DNA of 64,000 nt from Paracoccus indicus. Lineage in GTDB: Bacteria; Pseudomonadota; Alphaproteobacteria; Rhodobacterales; Rhodobacteraceae. The DNA is taken from the NCBI RefSeq assembly GCF_003056335.1, contig NZ_PYWA01000001.1:62001-126000 (forward strand), written 5' to 3'. The first letter of the stretch is position 1. Each line of letters begins with the position of its first letter. Both the position numbers and the translations under genes were made by a program. Of the stretch, positions 48,150-57,059 are shown one piece after another. The notes under the pieces are model-generated. The model was not told the DNA's origin and did no database searches. It saw only the letters and a program-made list of their open reading frames with translations.

Positions 48150-48174
48150 ATCGGGCGGCTCCGCGCCGCCCGAT
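48150..48174 (+). other. Strong stem-loop between urtA and urtB
   Basis: ATCGGGCGGC and GCCGCCCGAT form a perfect 10-bp stem with a TCCGC loop, starting 7 bases after the urtA stop. No T-run follows. Such elements after binding-protein genes commonly protect the upstream mRNA or cause partial termination, giving more UrtA than permease; that role is inferred. Confidence 0.75.
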
Positions 48175-48201
48175 CCCTGATTTCGGAAGGATACCCCCAC
48201 A

Positions 48202-50115
48202 GTGCCTCGGTTCCGCCTGATTGCAGCCCTTGTCGTGGCGCTGCTGATGCCCCTTGCCGTCATGGCGCAATCGCTCGATGCGGTGGTAGCTGACAGCATC
48301 GACCAGATCGAAAAGCCCTCGCGCCGGACGGTGGGACCGCTGGTCGACCGGATCGCGGCCACCGGCCCGCAGGGGCTGGCACTGTTGCAGGCATGGGCGG
48401 ACCGCAAGCTGGTGTTGACCGACGCGGGCGATCTGCTGATCGTCGATGGCGATGACGCGGTCGATGCCTTGACCGGTGATCGCATGGCCGCCCCCGACGA
48501 CCGCCCCCTGCGTCCCAATTCCGGTGTGCGGGGCGTGATCGAAAGCGCGCTGGTGGCCAGCCAGCTGACCGACCCCGACCCCGCCCGCCGCGCCATGGCG
48601 CTGGACACGCTGGCACGGTCGGGCAATGCCGATCAGCTGCCCCCCCTGCGCGCCGCGCTGGACGACCCCGACCCGGTGCTGGCGGCCCGCAAGGCGCGGC
48701 TGGAAAAGCTGATGACGATCCAGCACGGCACCGACCCCGCCGCCCGCATCGCCGCGATCGAGGCGATGGCCGGCGATGTCGCGCTGGATTTCCGTGCCGT
48801 GCTGAACCCGCTGCTGGCCACGCGGCTGGTGGCCGATACCGACGCGCCGCAGGGCAATGTCGCGCGCGAATTGCGTGTCGGCGACGACCTGCCCCGCGCC
48901 GATGCGCTGGCGGCTCTGGTGGACAAAGGCGCGCTGCAGCCCTTCATGACCTCGGACGAACAACGCGCGGCGCTGGCCGCCAACATCGTCGATGGCCGCG
49001 TCGCAGGCACCCCCGTCGCCGATCTGGGCGACCCCGACATCCGCGATGCCACCTATGACGCGCTGGAGGCCTCGGGCGCCGTCCCCCCCGCCGCCACCGA
49101 ATCCGAGGCGCGCGAGGCGCTGGAGGCCCACCGCTTCTTCCAGCTTTACGCCGAACCCGACAGCGATGTGACCGACGCCGCCCGCGCCGCGCAGGTCAGT
49201 GCCGAGGTCCGCCTTGGCGCGATGAAGGGCGTCGACCTGGGGCTGGACGCGCTGTCGCTGGCCTCGATCTATTTCCTGGCGGCGATCGGGCTGGCCGTCA
49301 CCTTCGGCGTCATGCGGGTCATCAACATGGCGCATGGCGAATTCATCATGCTGGGCGCCTATACCGCCTATACCGTGCAGACGCTGATCGCGGACCGCAC
49401 GCTGTCGCTGGTGGTGGCGCTGCCCTTGGCCTTTGCAGTGACCTTCGCAGCGGGGGTGATCCTTTACCGCTTGGTCATCCGCCATCTGGCCCATCGTCCG
49501 CTCGAGACCCTGCTGGCGACCTTCGGCGTCTCGATCGCGTTGCAGCAGCTGGCCAAGAACATCTTCGGGACGCAGGCCCGTCCGCTGACCGCGCCCGCCT
49601 GGCTGGAGGGGTCGATTACCATCAACGACGTCATCTCGATCAGCTCGATCCGCGTGGCGATCTTCGTGCTGGCGTTGCTGTTCCTGGGGCTGTTCCTGTT
49701 CATCATGAAGCGCACCCGCCTCGGCCTCGAGGTCCGCGCCGTCACCCAGAACCCCGGCATGGCGGCATCCATGGGCATCAACCCCGACCGCATCGCCATG
49801 ATGACCTTCGGCCTTGGGTCGGGCATCGCGGGCATTGCAGGCGTGGCCATCGGGCTGTTCGCGCAGGTCACATCAGAACTGGGCCAAGGCTATATCGTGC
49901 AAAGCTTCATGACGGTGGTCGTCGGCGGTGTCGGCAACATCTGGGGCACGCTGGCCGGTGCCGCGCTGATCGGCGGGCTGTCCAAGATCATCGAATCGCT
50001 GAACCCGGCCAACACGCTGGCGGCGCAGACCTTCATGATCCTCTTCATCATCATCTTCATCCAGTTCCGGCCCCGTGGGATCATCCCGCAAAAGGGCCGC
50101 GCGGCAGAGGCCTGA
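48202..50115 (+). CDS. urtB: Urea ABC transporter permease UrtB
   Basis: LivH-type permease of 637 residues. After a signal-like N-terminus (FRLIAALVVALLMPLAVMAQ) comes a long hydrophilic region (about 25-345) presumably outside the membrane, then the permease domain with MRVINMAHGEFIMLGAYTAY and VGGVGNIWGTLAGAALIGGL. UrtB proteins are known for such an N-terminal extension. The start is a GTG with a distant GGAAGG. Follows the stem-loop after urtA. Confidence 0.94.
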   Translation: MPRFRLIAALVVALLMPLAVMAQSLDAVVADSIDQIEKPSRRTVGPLVDRIAATGPQGLALLQAWADRKLVLTDAGDLLIVDGDDAVDALTGDRMAAPDDRPLRPNSGVRGVIESALVASQLTDPDPARRAMALDTLARSGNADQLPPLRAALDDPDPVLAARKARLEKLMTIQHGTDPAARIAAIEAMAGDVALDFRAVLNPLLATRLVADTDAPQGNVARELRVGDDLPRADALAALVDKGALQPFMTSDEQRAALAANIVDGRVAGTPVADLGDPDIRDATYDALEASGAVPPAATESEAREALEAHRFFQLYAEPDSDVTDAARAAQVSAEVRLGAMKGVDLGLDALSLASIYFLAAIGLAVTFGVMRVINMAHGEFIMLGAYTAYTVQTLIADRTLSLVVALPLAFAVTFAAGVILYRLVIRHLAHRPLETLLATFGVSIALQQLAKNIFGTQARPLTAPAWLEGSITINDVISISSIRVAIFVLALLFLGLFLFIMKRTRLGLEVRAVTQNPGMAASMGINPDRIAMMTFGLGSGIAGIAGVAIGLFAQVTSELGQGYIVQSFMTVVVGGVGNIWGTLAGAALIGGLSKIIESLNPANTLAAQTFMILFIIIFIQFRPRGIIPQKGRAAEA

Positions 50116-50118
50116 TCC

Positions 50119-51294
50119 ATGACGCGAACCCCCTTCATCCTGCGCAACCGTTCGGTCTTGCCGGTGCTGGCCGTGCTGACGGCCTTCACGATCGCCGTCA
50201 CCCTGCTCAGCCACGCCTATGGCAGCGGCGTCATCCCGACATCGATGGTCAAGGTGCTGGGCAAGACCCTCTGCCTGGCGCTGGCCGCCGTCGCCATGGA
50301 TCTGGTCTGGGGCTATCTGGGCATCCTGTCCCTGGGCCAGATGGCGTTCTTCGCCTTTGGCGGCTACATGATCGGGCAGTGGCTGATGTATGCCCGGACC
50401 GAGGATATCGTTGCCGCATCCCTGGCACAGAACCCCATCCCCCCGACGCCGTTAGAGCTGCAGCAGGCCACCGCAAACCAAATTTTCGGCGTCGTCGGAT
50501 CGGCTGATCTGCCGACCACATGGGCGTTTGCGCATTCGCTGCCGCTGCAACTGATGCTGGTCGTCGCCGCGCCCGGATTGCTGGCGCTGGTCTTCGGCTG
50601 GCTGGCCTTCCGCAGCCGCGTGAACGGCGTCTATCTGTCGATCCTGACGCAGGCGATGACGCTGGCGCTGGCTCTGTGGCTGTTCCAGAACGACAGCGGC
50701 TTTCGCGGCAACAACGGTCTGTCGGGGCTGCAGAACCTGCCGGGGCTGGAGGGCGTCGGTCAAGCCAAGGTCTCGGTCTGGTTCCTTTGGGCGTCGGCTG
50801 CGGCCCTGGGGCTGTGCTATGTGCTGGCCGCCTGGATCGTCAGCGGCAAGTTCGGCAGCGTGATCCGCGCCATCCGCGACGACGAGACCCGTGTGCGTTT
50901 CCTTGGCTATCCGGTCGAGGGGTTCAAGCTGCTGGTCTTCACCCTTGCGGCCATGATCACCGCCATCGCGGGCGCGCTCTATTACCCGCAAGCGGGCATC
51001 ATCAACCCCGCCGAACTGATGCCCATCGCCTCGATCTATCTGGCGGTCTGGGTGGCCATCGGCGGGCGGGGGCGGCTGTATGGCGCGATCATCGGCGCGG
51101 TGGTCGTGTCGCTGCTGTCCAGCTGGTTCACCGGCGGACGTGCGCCCGACATCGCCCTGCCCGGCTATGTCATCAAATGGGTGGACTGGTGGCAGGTAGC
51201 ATTGGGCCTGTCCTTCGTGCTGGTCACCCTCTTCGCCCCCAAGGGCATCGCCGGCATCTTCGACCTGATGCCCGCACGAAAGGACAAGGCATGA
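50119..51294 (+). CDS. urtC: Urea ABC transporter permease UrtC
   Basis: LivM-type permease (391 residues) with about ten hydrophobic segments and the family stretches LCLALAAVAMDLVWGYLGIL, LGQMAFFAFGGYMIGQWLM and FQNDSGFRGNNGLSGL. It pairs with UrtB to form the membrane channel. It starts 3 bases after the urtB stop and overlaps urtD by four bases. Confidence 0.96.
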   Translation: MTRTPFILRNRSVLPVLAVLTAFTIAVTLLSHAYGSGVIPTSMVKVLGKTLCLALAAVAMDLVWGYLGILSLGQMAFFAFGGYMIGQWLMYARTEDIVAASLAQNPIPPTPLELQQATANQIFGVVGSADLPTTWAFAHSLPLQLMLVVAAPGLLALVFGWLAFRSRVNGVYLSILTQAMTLALALWLFQNDSGFRGNNGLSGLQNLPGLEGVGQAKVSVWFLWASAAALGLCYVLAAWIVSGKFGSVIRAIRDDETRVRFLGYPVEGFKLLVFTLAAMITAIAGALYYPQAGIINPAELMPIASIYLAVWVAIGGRGRLYGAIIGAVVVSLLSSWFTGGRAPDIALPGYVIKWVDWWQVALGLSFVLVTLFAPKGIAGIFDLMPARKDKA

Positions 51295-52031
51295 GCGCGC
51301 TTCTGGAAGTCAGCGGAGTCTCCGTCAGCTTCGACGGGTTCCGCGCCATCAACGACCTGTCCTTCAACATCGGCGAGTGCGAATTGCGCGCGGTGATCGG
51401 CCCGAACGGTGCGGGCAAGACCACCTTCATGGATATCGTCACCGGCAAGACCCGCCCCGACAAGGGACAGGTCCTGTGGGGCGAAACCTCGAAATCCCTG
51501 CTGAAAATGACCGAATCGCAGATCGCCCGCGCCGGTGTGGGCCGCAAGTTCCAGCGCCCCACCGTCTTCGAGGATCAGACGGTCGAGGACAATCTGATCA
51601 TGGCGCTGAAGGCCAACCGCAACCCCTTTGCGGTGCTGGCATGGCGCCCCGCCCCCGTCACCGGCGCCCGCGTCACCGAACTGGCCGCCGAGGTCGGCCT
51701 CTCCGACCACATCCACCGTCAGGCGGGCCAGTTGAGCCATGGCCAGAAGCAATGGCTCGAGATCGGCATGCTGCTGGCGCAGGAACCGCGCCTGCTGCTG
51801 GTCGACGAACCCGCCGCGGGCATGACGCTGGCCGAACGCGAGTTGACCACCGCGCTGCTGGTGCGGCTGGCGCAGACGCGCGCGGTGGTGGTCGTCGAAC
51901 ATGACATGGATTTCGTGCGCCGCCTGAACTGCAAGGTGACCGTCCTGCATCAGGGATCTGTCCTGGCCGAGGGTTCGCTGGACCATGTGACCCGCAATCC
52001 CGACGTGATCGAAGTCTATCTGGGGCGATGA
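51291..52031 (+). CDS. urtD: Urea ABC transporter ATPase UrtD
   Basis: LivG-type ATPase (246 residues): Walker A GPNGAGKTT, the GRKFQRPTVFEDQTVEDNL Q-loop region, signature LSHGQKQWLEIG (a variant of LSGGQ, usual in UrtD), Walker B LLLVDEPAAGM and the switch His in VVVEHDMDFV. The ATG at 51291 overlaps the urtC stop; upstream readings of the frame lie within urtC. The stop overlaps urtE. Confidence 0.97.
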   Translation: MSALLEVSGVSVSFDGFRAINDLSFNIGECELRAVIGPNGAGKTTFMDIVTGKTRPDKGQVLWGETSKSLLKMTESQIARAGVGRKFQRPTVFEDQTVEDNLIMALKANRNPFAVLAWRPAPVTGARVTELAAEVGLSDHIHRQAGQLSHGQKQWLEIGMLLAQEPRLLLVDEPAAGMTLAERELTTALLVRLAQTRAVVVVEHDMDFVRRLNCKVTVLHQGSVLAEGSLDHVTRNPDVIEVYLGR

Positions 52032-52741
52032 AGATGCTGAACGCGACCAACCTGACCCTGCATTACGGCGGCAGCCAGATCCTGCACGGAATCGACATTG
52101 CGGCCCGCCCCGGCGCCGTCACCTGTGTCATGGGCAACAACGGCGTGGGCAAAACCAGCCTGATGAACCTGCTGGCCGGACGGCACCCGCGTTCGGGCGG
52201 AGAGATCACCATGGACGGCAAGCCCCTGGGCCGCGTCACCGCCCAGCAGATGGCGCAGCTTGGCGTCGGCTACGTCCCGCAGGGCCGCGCCATCTTTCCG
52301 ATGCTAACCGTTCGCGAGAACATGGAGACCGGTTTTGCCTGCCTGCCCCGCGCCGAACGCCGCATCCCCGACGAGATCTTCGACAGCTTCCCGGTTCTGG
52401 CCGAGATGGCGCATCGGCGCGGCGGCGACCTGTCGGGGGGTCAGCAGCAACAGCTGGCCATCGCCCGCGCCCTGATCACCAAACCCCGCGTCCTGCTGCT
52501 GGACGAACCGACCGAGGGCATCCAGCCCAACATCATCGCCCAGATCGGCCGCGTCATCGCCGCCCTGCGCGACCGGGGTGACATGGCCATCGTGCTGGTC
52601 GAACAGTTCTTCGACTTCGCTTGGGATCTGGGCGACGATTTCCTGGTGATGGAGCGTGGCCGCGCCGTGATGCAGGGCCCCAAGGCCGATCTGCGGCGCG
52701 AGGATCTGCATGCGCGGCTGGCAGGCCACGCCGCAGCCTAG
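52028..52741 (+). CDS. urtE: Urea ABC transporter ATPase UrtE
   Basis: LivF-type ATPase (237 residues): YGGSQILHGI, Walker A GNNGVGKTS, GYVPQGRAIFPMLTVREN, signature LSGGQQQQLAIARAL, Walker B LLLDEPTEGIQPNII and LVEQFFDFA. Last gene of urtABCDE. Its TAG stop shares the palindrome CTAG with the stop of the converging holC gene. Confidence 0.97.
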   Translation: MKMLNATNLTLHYGGSQILHGIDIAARPGAVTCVMGNNGVGKTSLMNLLAGRHPRSGGEITMDGKPLGRVTAQQMAQLGVGYVPQGRAIFPMLTVRENMETGFACLPRAERRIPDEIFDSFPVLAEMAHRRGGDLSGGQQQQLAIARALITKPRVLLLDEPTEGIQPNIIAQIGRVIAALRDRGDMAIVLVEQFFDFAWDLGDDFLVMERGRAVMQGPKADLRREDLHARLAGHAAA

Positions 52742-53187
52742 CGCTTGCGTTCCCAACGGCCCGATTCCTCAGACCAATATTGCGCCTCGATCCCCGCGCC
52801 GGTCAGTTCGCGCCATTGATCGCGGGCGCGGGCGGTCGCGCTGTCGTCGCCACCGTCGAAGATGATGCAGGCGCGGTCAAGGCGGGCCATTTCGTCGGGC
52901 GTGACAGCCACACCGTCCAACGCCATCAGGCAGGCCGGATCATTGGCCGCCTGTTGCCCCGCCACCGTCAGCAGTACCGGCTGACGCGCGTCATGCGGAC
53001 CGCCCGCCATGCCGTGGGGCAGAAAGCCCTCGCCCTGCCACAGGTGCTGGTCCAGACGTTCCAGCCGCTGCGCCTCAGCGGCGCGCAATTCGCAACGCCA
53101 TCCGGCAGCCATCGCCTTGCCCAGAAGGACAGGCACCAGCTGTTCGGCGGGCGAGCGTGTCAGGTGATAGAACAGCGCGTTCCCCAT
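52738..53187 (-). CDS. holC: DNA polymerase III subunit chi
   Basis: Clamp-loader-associated subunit (149 residues) that links polymerase III to single-strand-binding protein. It begins MGNALFYHLTRSPAEQLVP and has KAMAAGWRCELRA, LWQGEGFLPHG and the tail YWSEESGRWERK, as in alphaproteobacterial HolC. It follows pepA on the same strand, a pairing common in proteobacteria. It converges on urtE with overlapping stops. Confidence 0.93.
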   Translation of the reverse strand: MGNALFYHLTRSPAEQLVPVLLGKAMAAGWRCELRAAEAQRLERLDQHLWQGEGFLPHGMAGGPHDARQPVLLTVAGQQAANDPACLMALDGVAVTPDEMARLDRACIIFDGGDDSATARARDQWRELTGAGIEAQYWSEESGRWERKR

Positions 53188-53247
53188 CGGATCACGCAGC
53201 CCCCCGCGTCCGGCAGGTGCCGGACGCGATGATGATCGGAAGCAGGA

Positions 53248-54717
53248 TCACTTGGCTTCGAACTGGTCGCGAACCAGACGATCCAGCGTCATCACGCCCC
53301 AACCCGTCGCGCCCTTCGGCGCCAGATCGGTGGCCGAGGGCGGCAGCGCAACGCCCGCGATATCCAGATGCGCCCAAGGCTGACCCGGCTTGATGAAGCG
53401 CTGCAGGAACTGCGCCGCGGTGATGGACCCCGCCGCGCGGCCGCCGGTGTTCTTCATGTCGGCCAGACGCGACTTGATCAGATCGTCATAGGGCTTGCCC
53501 AAGGGCAGACGCCATGCGCCCTCGCCCTCGGATTTGGCGGCAGTCAGGATCTGGTCGGCGAAGGTGTCGTCGTTGCAGAAGACGCCCGCATTGTCATGGC
53601 CCAGGGCGATGATGACCGCACCCGTCAGGGTGGCCAGATCGACGATGGCCTTGGGCTCGAAGCGTTCCTGCGCGTACCAAAGCACATCGGCCAGAACCAG
53701 GCGACCCTCGGCGTCGGTGTTGATCACCTCGATCGTGTCGCCCTTCATGGATTTCACGATGTCACCGGGGCGCTGCGCCTTGCCGTCGGGCATGTTCTCG
53801 ACCAAGCCGACCAGACCCACGACATTGGCCTTGGCCCGACGCAGCGCCAGCGTGCGCATGACGCCCGCCACGACGCCCGCGCCGCCCATGTCCATGGTCA
53901 TGTCCTCCATGCCCGCAGCGGGCTTGATGGAAATGCCGCCGGTGTCGAAGACGACGCCCTTGCCGATCAGCGCCAAGGGGGCCTCATCCTCGCCGCCGTT
54001 CCAGCGCATGACCACGACCTTGGATGGCGATTCGCTGCCTTGGCCGACAGCCAGCAGGGCGCGCATGCCCAGGGCCTCCAGCTCGTCCTCTTCCAGAACC
54101 TCGACCTCCAGGCCGATCTCCTCCATCGCGTGCAGGCGGTCGGCGAAATCCGTGGTGGTCAGCACGTTGGCGGGTTCGTTGACCAGGTCACGGGTGAAGA
54201 AGACGCCCTCGGCCAGGGCTGCAGCGTCGGATGCGACGCGGGCCAGTTCCTCGGGCTTCTTGACCAGGAAGGTGACCTGCGGGCGGGCCTCATCCGCATC
54301 CTCGCGGTCGGTGTGATAGACCCCGAAGTCATAGCTGCGCAGCGCCAGCCCCAGCGCCACGTCGTTGGACAGCTTGTGCGCCCCGGCCATCACCAGCATG
54401 TGACCCCGGCCCAGCTTGGCGCCGATGGCGGCGCCAGCGCGGCGTGCCTCGGACTGGGTGGCGGAATGCGGCAGCAGGATCAGCAGCAGGCTCTCGGCCT
54501 CCATCCCGGCGGGAAAGGCCAGTTCCAGCGCCTGTCCGGGCTTCAGCGCCTGCCCCGCCTTCGAGGCCAGCGCGCGGGTCGCGGCCTCGCGTGCGGGGCG
54601 GGGCAGCTTGCCGGGCAGCCGGTCGGTCGCCGTCAGGATCAGCGCGATGCGGCCCTGCAGTTCGGCGATCTTTTCGGGGACATTGTCGGTGAAGTTGATC
54701 TCAACAGGCTGGGTCAT
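53248..54717 (-). CDS. pepA: Leucyl aminopeptidase
   Basis: M17 dizinc aminopeptidase (489 residues); in E. coli PepA also binds DNA. The C-terminal catalytic domain has GKGVVFDTGGISIKP, DMGGAGVV and the signature NTDAEGRLVLAD, with GSITAAQFLQRF later. The N-terminal domain is less conserved. An AGGATCC stretch precedes the ATG. Same strand as holC, 60 bases apart. Confidence 0.96.
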   Translation of the reverse strand: MTQPVEINFTDNVPEKIAELQGRIALILTATDRLPGKLPRPAREAATRALASKAGQALKPGQALELAFPAGMEAESLLLILLPHSATQSEARRAGAAIGAKLGRGHMLVMAGAHKLSNDVALGLALRSYDFGVYHTDREDADEARPQVTFLVKKPEELARVASDAAALAEGVFFTRDLVNEPANVLTTTDFADRLHAMEEIGLEVEVLEEDELEALGMRALLAVGQGSESPSKVVVMRWNGGEDEAPLALIGKGVVFDTGGISIKPAAGMEDMTMDMGGAGVVAGVMRTLALRRAKANVVGLVGLVENMPDGKAQRPGDIVKSMKGDTIEVINTDAEGRLVLADVLWYAQERFEPKAIVDLATLTGAVIIALGHDNAGVFCNDDTFADQILTAAKSEGEGAWRLPLGKPYDDLIKSRLADMKNTGGRAAGSITAAQFLQRFIKPGQPWAHLDIAGVALPPSATDLAPKGATGWGVMTLDRLVRDQFEAK

Positions 54718-54831
54718 CGAAAAAGGATCCTCGTGTCGTGTTGAACTCGAACCTAGACCCCCGCCCGCCTCTTTTCCAGAGCCGCCCTTGCCGCTAAGCA
54801 GGAATGAACGTCACGCAGGAAAAGGCCGTCC

Positions 54832-55953
54832 ATGCCCCGGATCGACAAATACGTCCTTGGTCTGATGCTGACATTGTTCGGCTTCTTCGCGCTGGTGCTG
54901 GTGTCCGTCTATTGGATCAACCGCGCGGTCAGCCTGTTCGACGACCTGCTGAACGACGGCCAGACGGCGCTGGTGGTGCTGGAATTCACGGCGCTGACGC
55001 TGCCCCTGGTGATTTCCGTGGTGCTGCCGGTCGCGGCCTTCGCCGCCACCGCTTACGGGACCAACCGCCTGTCGGGCGAATCCGAGCTGGTGGCCATGCA
55101 GGCGGCGGGCCTGTCGCCCTGGCGGCTGGCGCGGCCGGTCCTGGTCTTCGGCCTGACGGTGGGGCTGATGGTCGCGGTGCTGGTCCACGGGCTGGTGCCC
55201 ATGGCCCGCGCCCGACTGGCCGACCGGTCGTCCGAGATCGCCGAGAACGTGACCGCCCAGTTCCTGCGCCCCGGTTCCTTCCAGTATCCGGCAGACAACG
55301 TGACGCTGTTCATCCGCGACATCGCATCCGACGGACGACTTCTGGACCTGTTCATCGAGGACGACCGCGATCCCGACCGGCAGGTCACCTATACCGCACA
55401 AGAGGCGCTGGTCGTGCGGACCGATACCGGTCCCGTGCTGGTGCTGCTGGAAGGCATGGCCCAGACCATGACGCTGCGCGCGACGGGACCTGACCTGTCC
55501 GTGACGCGTTTTCAGGAATTCAGCTATGACATCGGCGGCATGTTCGCAGGCAGCAGCAGCAAGGGGCGCGACCTTCGCGACTATGGCACGCTGCGCCTGC
55601 TGAACCCCGACGCGGAACTGCTGCAGGCCACCGGCGAGACCGCCGCCGCCGCAAGACGCGAGGCGCATGAGCGGATCGCCCAGCCCCTGCTGTCGCCGAT
55701 TGCCGCGATGCTGGGCTTTGCCACGCTGCTGATCGGCGGCTTTTCCCGGTTCGGCGTCTGGCGACAGGTGGGATGGGCAATCCTGGGTCTGATCCTGGTC
55801 CAGTTCCTGTCGAATGCCGCCGCCAACCAGGTAGGGCGCAACCTTGCGCTCTGGCCGCTGCTGTATCTGCCCGCGCTGGTGGGGGCGCTTCTGTGCATGG
55901 CCCTGTTGTGGCTGGCGGCGCGGCCCCGTGGACCCAAGGGGGTTTCGGCATGA
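54832..55953 (+). CDS. lptF: LPS export ABC transporter permease LptF
   Basis: One of the two permeases of the LptB2FG complex that pulls lipopolysaccharide from the inner membrane (373 residues). It begins MPRIDKYVLGLMLTLFGFF and has FAATAYGTNRLSGESELVAM with the coupling-helix region, a periplasmic beta-jellyroll (about 140-265) and three C-terminal membrane helices. AGGAAAAGG precedes the ATG by 6 bases. First gene of an lptF-lptG-lptD-surA-pdxA-rsmA operon. Confidence 0.96.
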   Translation: MPRIDKYVLGLMLTLFGFFALVLVSVYWINRAVSLFDDLLNDGQTALVVLEFTALTLPLVISVVLPVAAFAATAYGTNRLSGESELVAMQAAGLSPWRLARPVLVFGLTVGLMVAVLVHGLVPMARARLADRSSEIAENVTAQFLRPGSFQYPADNVTLFIRDIASDGRLLDLFIEDDRDPDRQVTYTAQEALVVRTDTGPVLVLLEGMAQTMTLRATGPDLSVTRFQEFSYDIGGMFAGSSSKGRDLRDYGTLRLLNPDAELLQATGETAAAARREAHERIAQPLLSPIAAMLGFATLLIGGFSRFGVWRQVGWAILGLILVQFLSNAAANQVGRNLALWPLLYLPALVGALLCMALLWLAARPRGPKGVSA

Positions 55954-57059
55954 TCCTGGCCTGCTATGTCGCGCGGCGCTTCCTGCGCAGTTTCCTGATG
56001 GTGGCGGGGGTCTTTCTGCTGATCCTGTTCCTTGTCGACATGATCGAGATGATCCGCCGCTTTTCCGACCGCGACATCGGCCTGTCCGGAGCCGCACGTC
56101 TGTCTGCGCTGAACATCGCCGACAGCTTCTATTCCATCCTGCCTTTGGTGACGGTCCTGGCGGCCATCGCCATGTTCCTGAACCTGGCCCGCAGTTCGGA
56201 AATGGTGGCGATCCGCGCATCGGGGCGGTCGGGCATCAAGCTGCTGCGGGCACCGGTCACAACGGCCATCCTGCTGGGCTGCCTGATGGTCGGACTGATC
56301 AACCCGCTGGTCGCCGCCACCGGCCAATATTACGACGAGGCCGTGGCCCAGATCGACCGGCAGGGTCAGCAGACCGTCAGCGTCGGAGACAGCGCCGTCT
56401 GGTTGCGCCAGGGCATGCAGACCGACGGCCAGGAAAGCGGCCAGATCGTCATCCGCGCCCGCCGCACCAGCCCCGATGCAGTCACGCTCTATGATGCCAG
56501 CTTCCTAGTCTTCGGCCCCGACGCGGGTCCCATCCGCCGCATCGAGGCGCGCGAGGCCCGCCTGACCCCCGGCGCATGGGAGCTGACGGATGTCAGCGAT
56601 TTCGCCTTGGATCAACCGAACCCGCAGGCCTCCGTCACCCGCAGCGACAGCATGCGGCTGGCCAGCGACCTGACCGCACAGCGCATCCGCGACGGCTTTG
56701 GCCGCCCCGAATCCGTGCCCGTCTGGCAGTTGCCGGCCTTCATCGCCGGGCTGGAGCGTGCGGGCTTTTCCGCCGCCCGCCACAGCACCTGGTTCCAGAT
56801 GGAGCTGGCCCGCCCCTTCCTGATGGCCGCCATGGTGATCATCGCCGCCGCCTTCACCATGCAGCATGTGCGTGGCCGAAATACCGGGGTCGCCGTCCTG
56901 ATGGCCTTCGCCGCGGGGATTGCCCTGTTCTTCCTGCGCAATCTGGCGCAAATTCTGGGGGACAACGGGCAGATCACCCCGGCCATGGCCGCATGGACCC
57001 CGCCCTTGGTCGGCGCGTTGTTCGCCCTGGCCCTGATACTGAAACGAGAGGACGGATGA
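55950..57059 (+). CDS. lptG: LPS export ABC transporter permease LptG
   Basis: Partner of LptF (369 residues). The N-terminus MILACYVARRFLRSFLMVAG, the ARSSEMVAIRASGRSGIKLL coupling region and the jellyroll plus C-terminal helices match LptG. The ATG at 55950 overlaps the lptF stop (ATGA); a longer in-frame reading lies within lptF. The stop overlaps the lptD start. Confidence 0.96.
   Translation: MILACYVARRFLRSFLMVAGVFLLILFLVDMIEMIRRFSDRDIGLSGAARLSALNIADSFYSILPLVTVLAAIAMFLNLARSSEMVAIRASGRSGIKLLRAPVTTAILLGCLMVGLINPLVAATGQYYDEAVAQIDRQGQQTVSVGDSAVWLRQGMQTDGQESGQIVIRARRTSPDAVTLYDASFLVFGPDAGPIRRIEAREARLTPGAWELTDVSDFALDQPNPQASVTRSDSMRLASDLTAQRIRDGFGRPESVPVWQLPAFIAGLERAGFSAARHSTWFQMELARPFLMAAMVIIAAAFTMQHVRGRNTGVAVLMAFAAGIALFFLRNLAQILGDNGQITPAMAAWTPPLVGALFALALILKREDG

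Noticed and set aside
46809..48626. 605-codon open frame antisense to urtA and urtB
   Set aside because: It spans two well-identified genes on the other strand and has no recognisable domains; codon-bias shadow.
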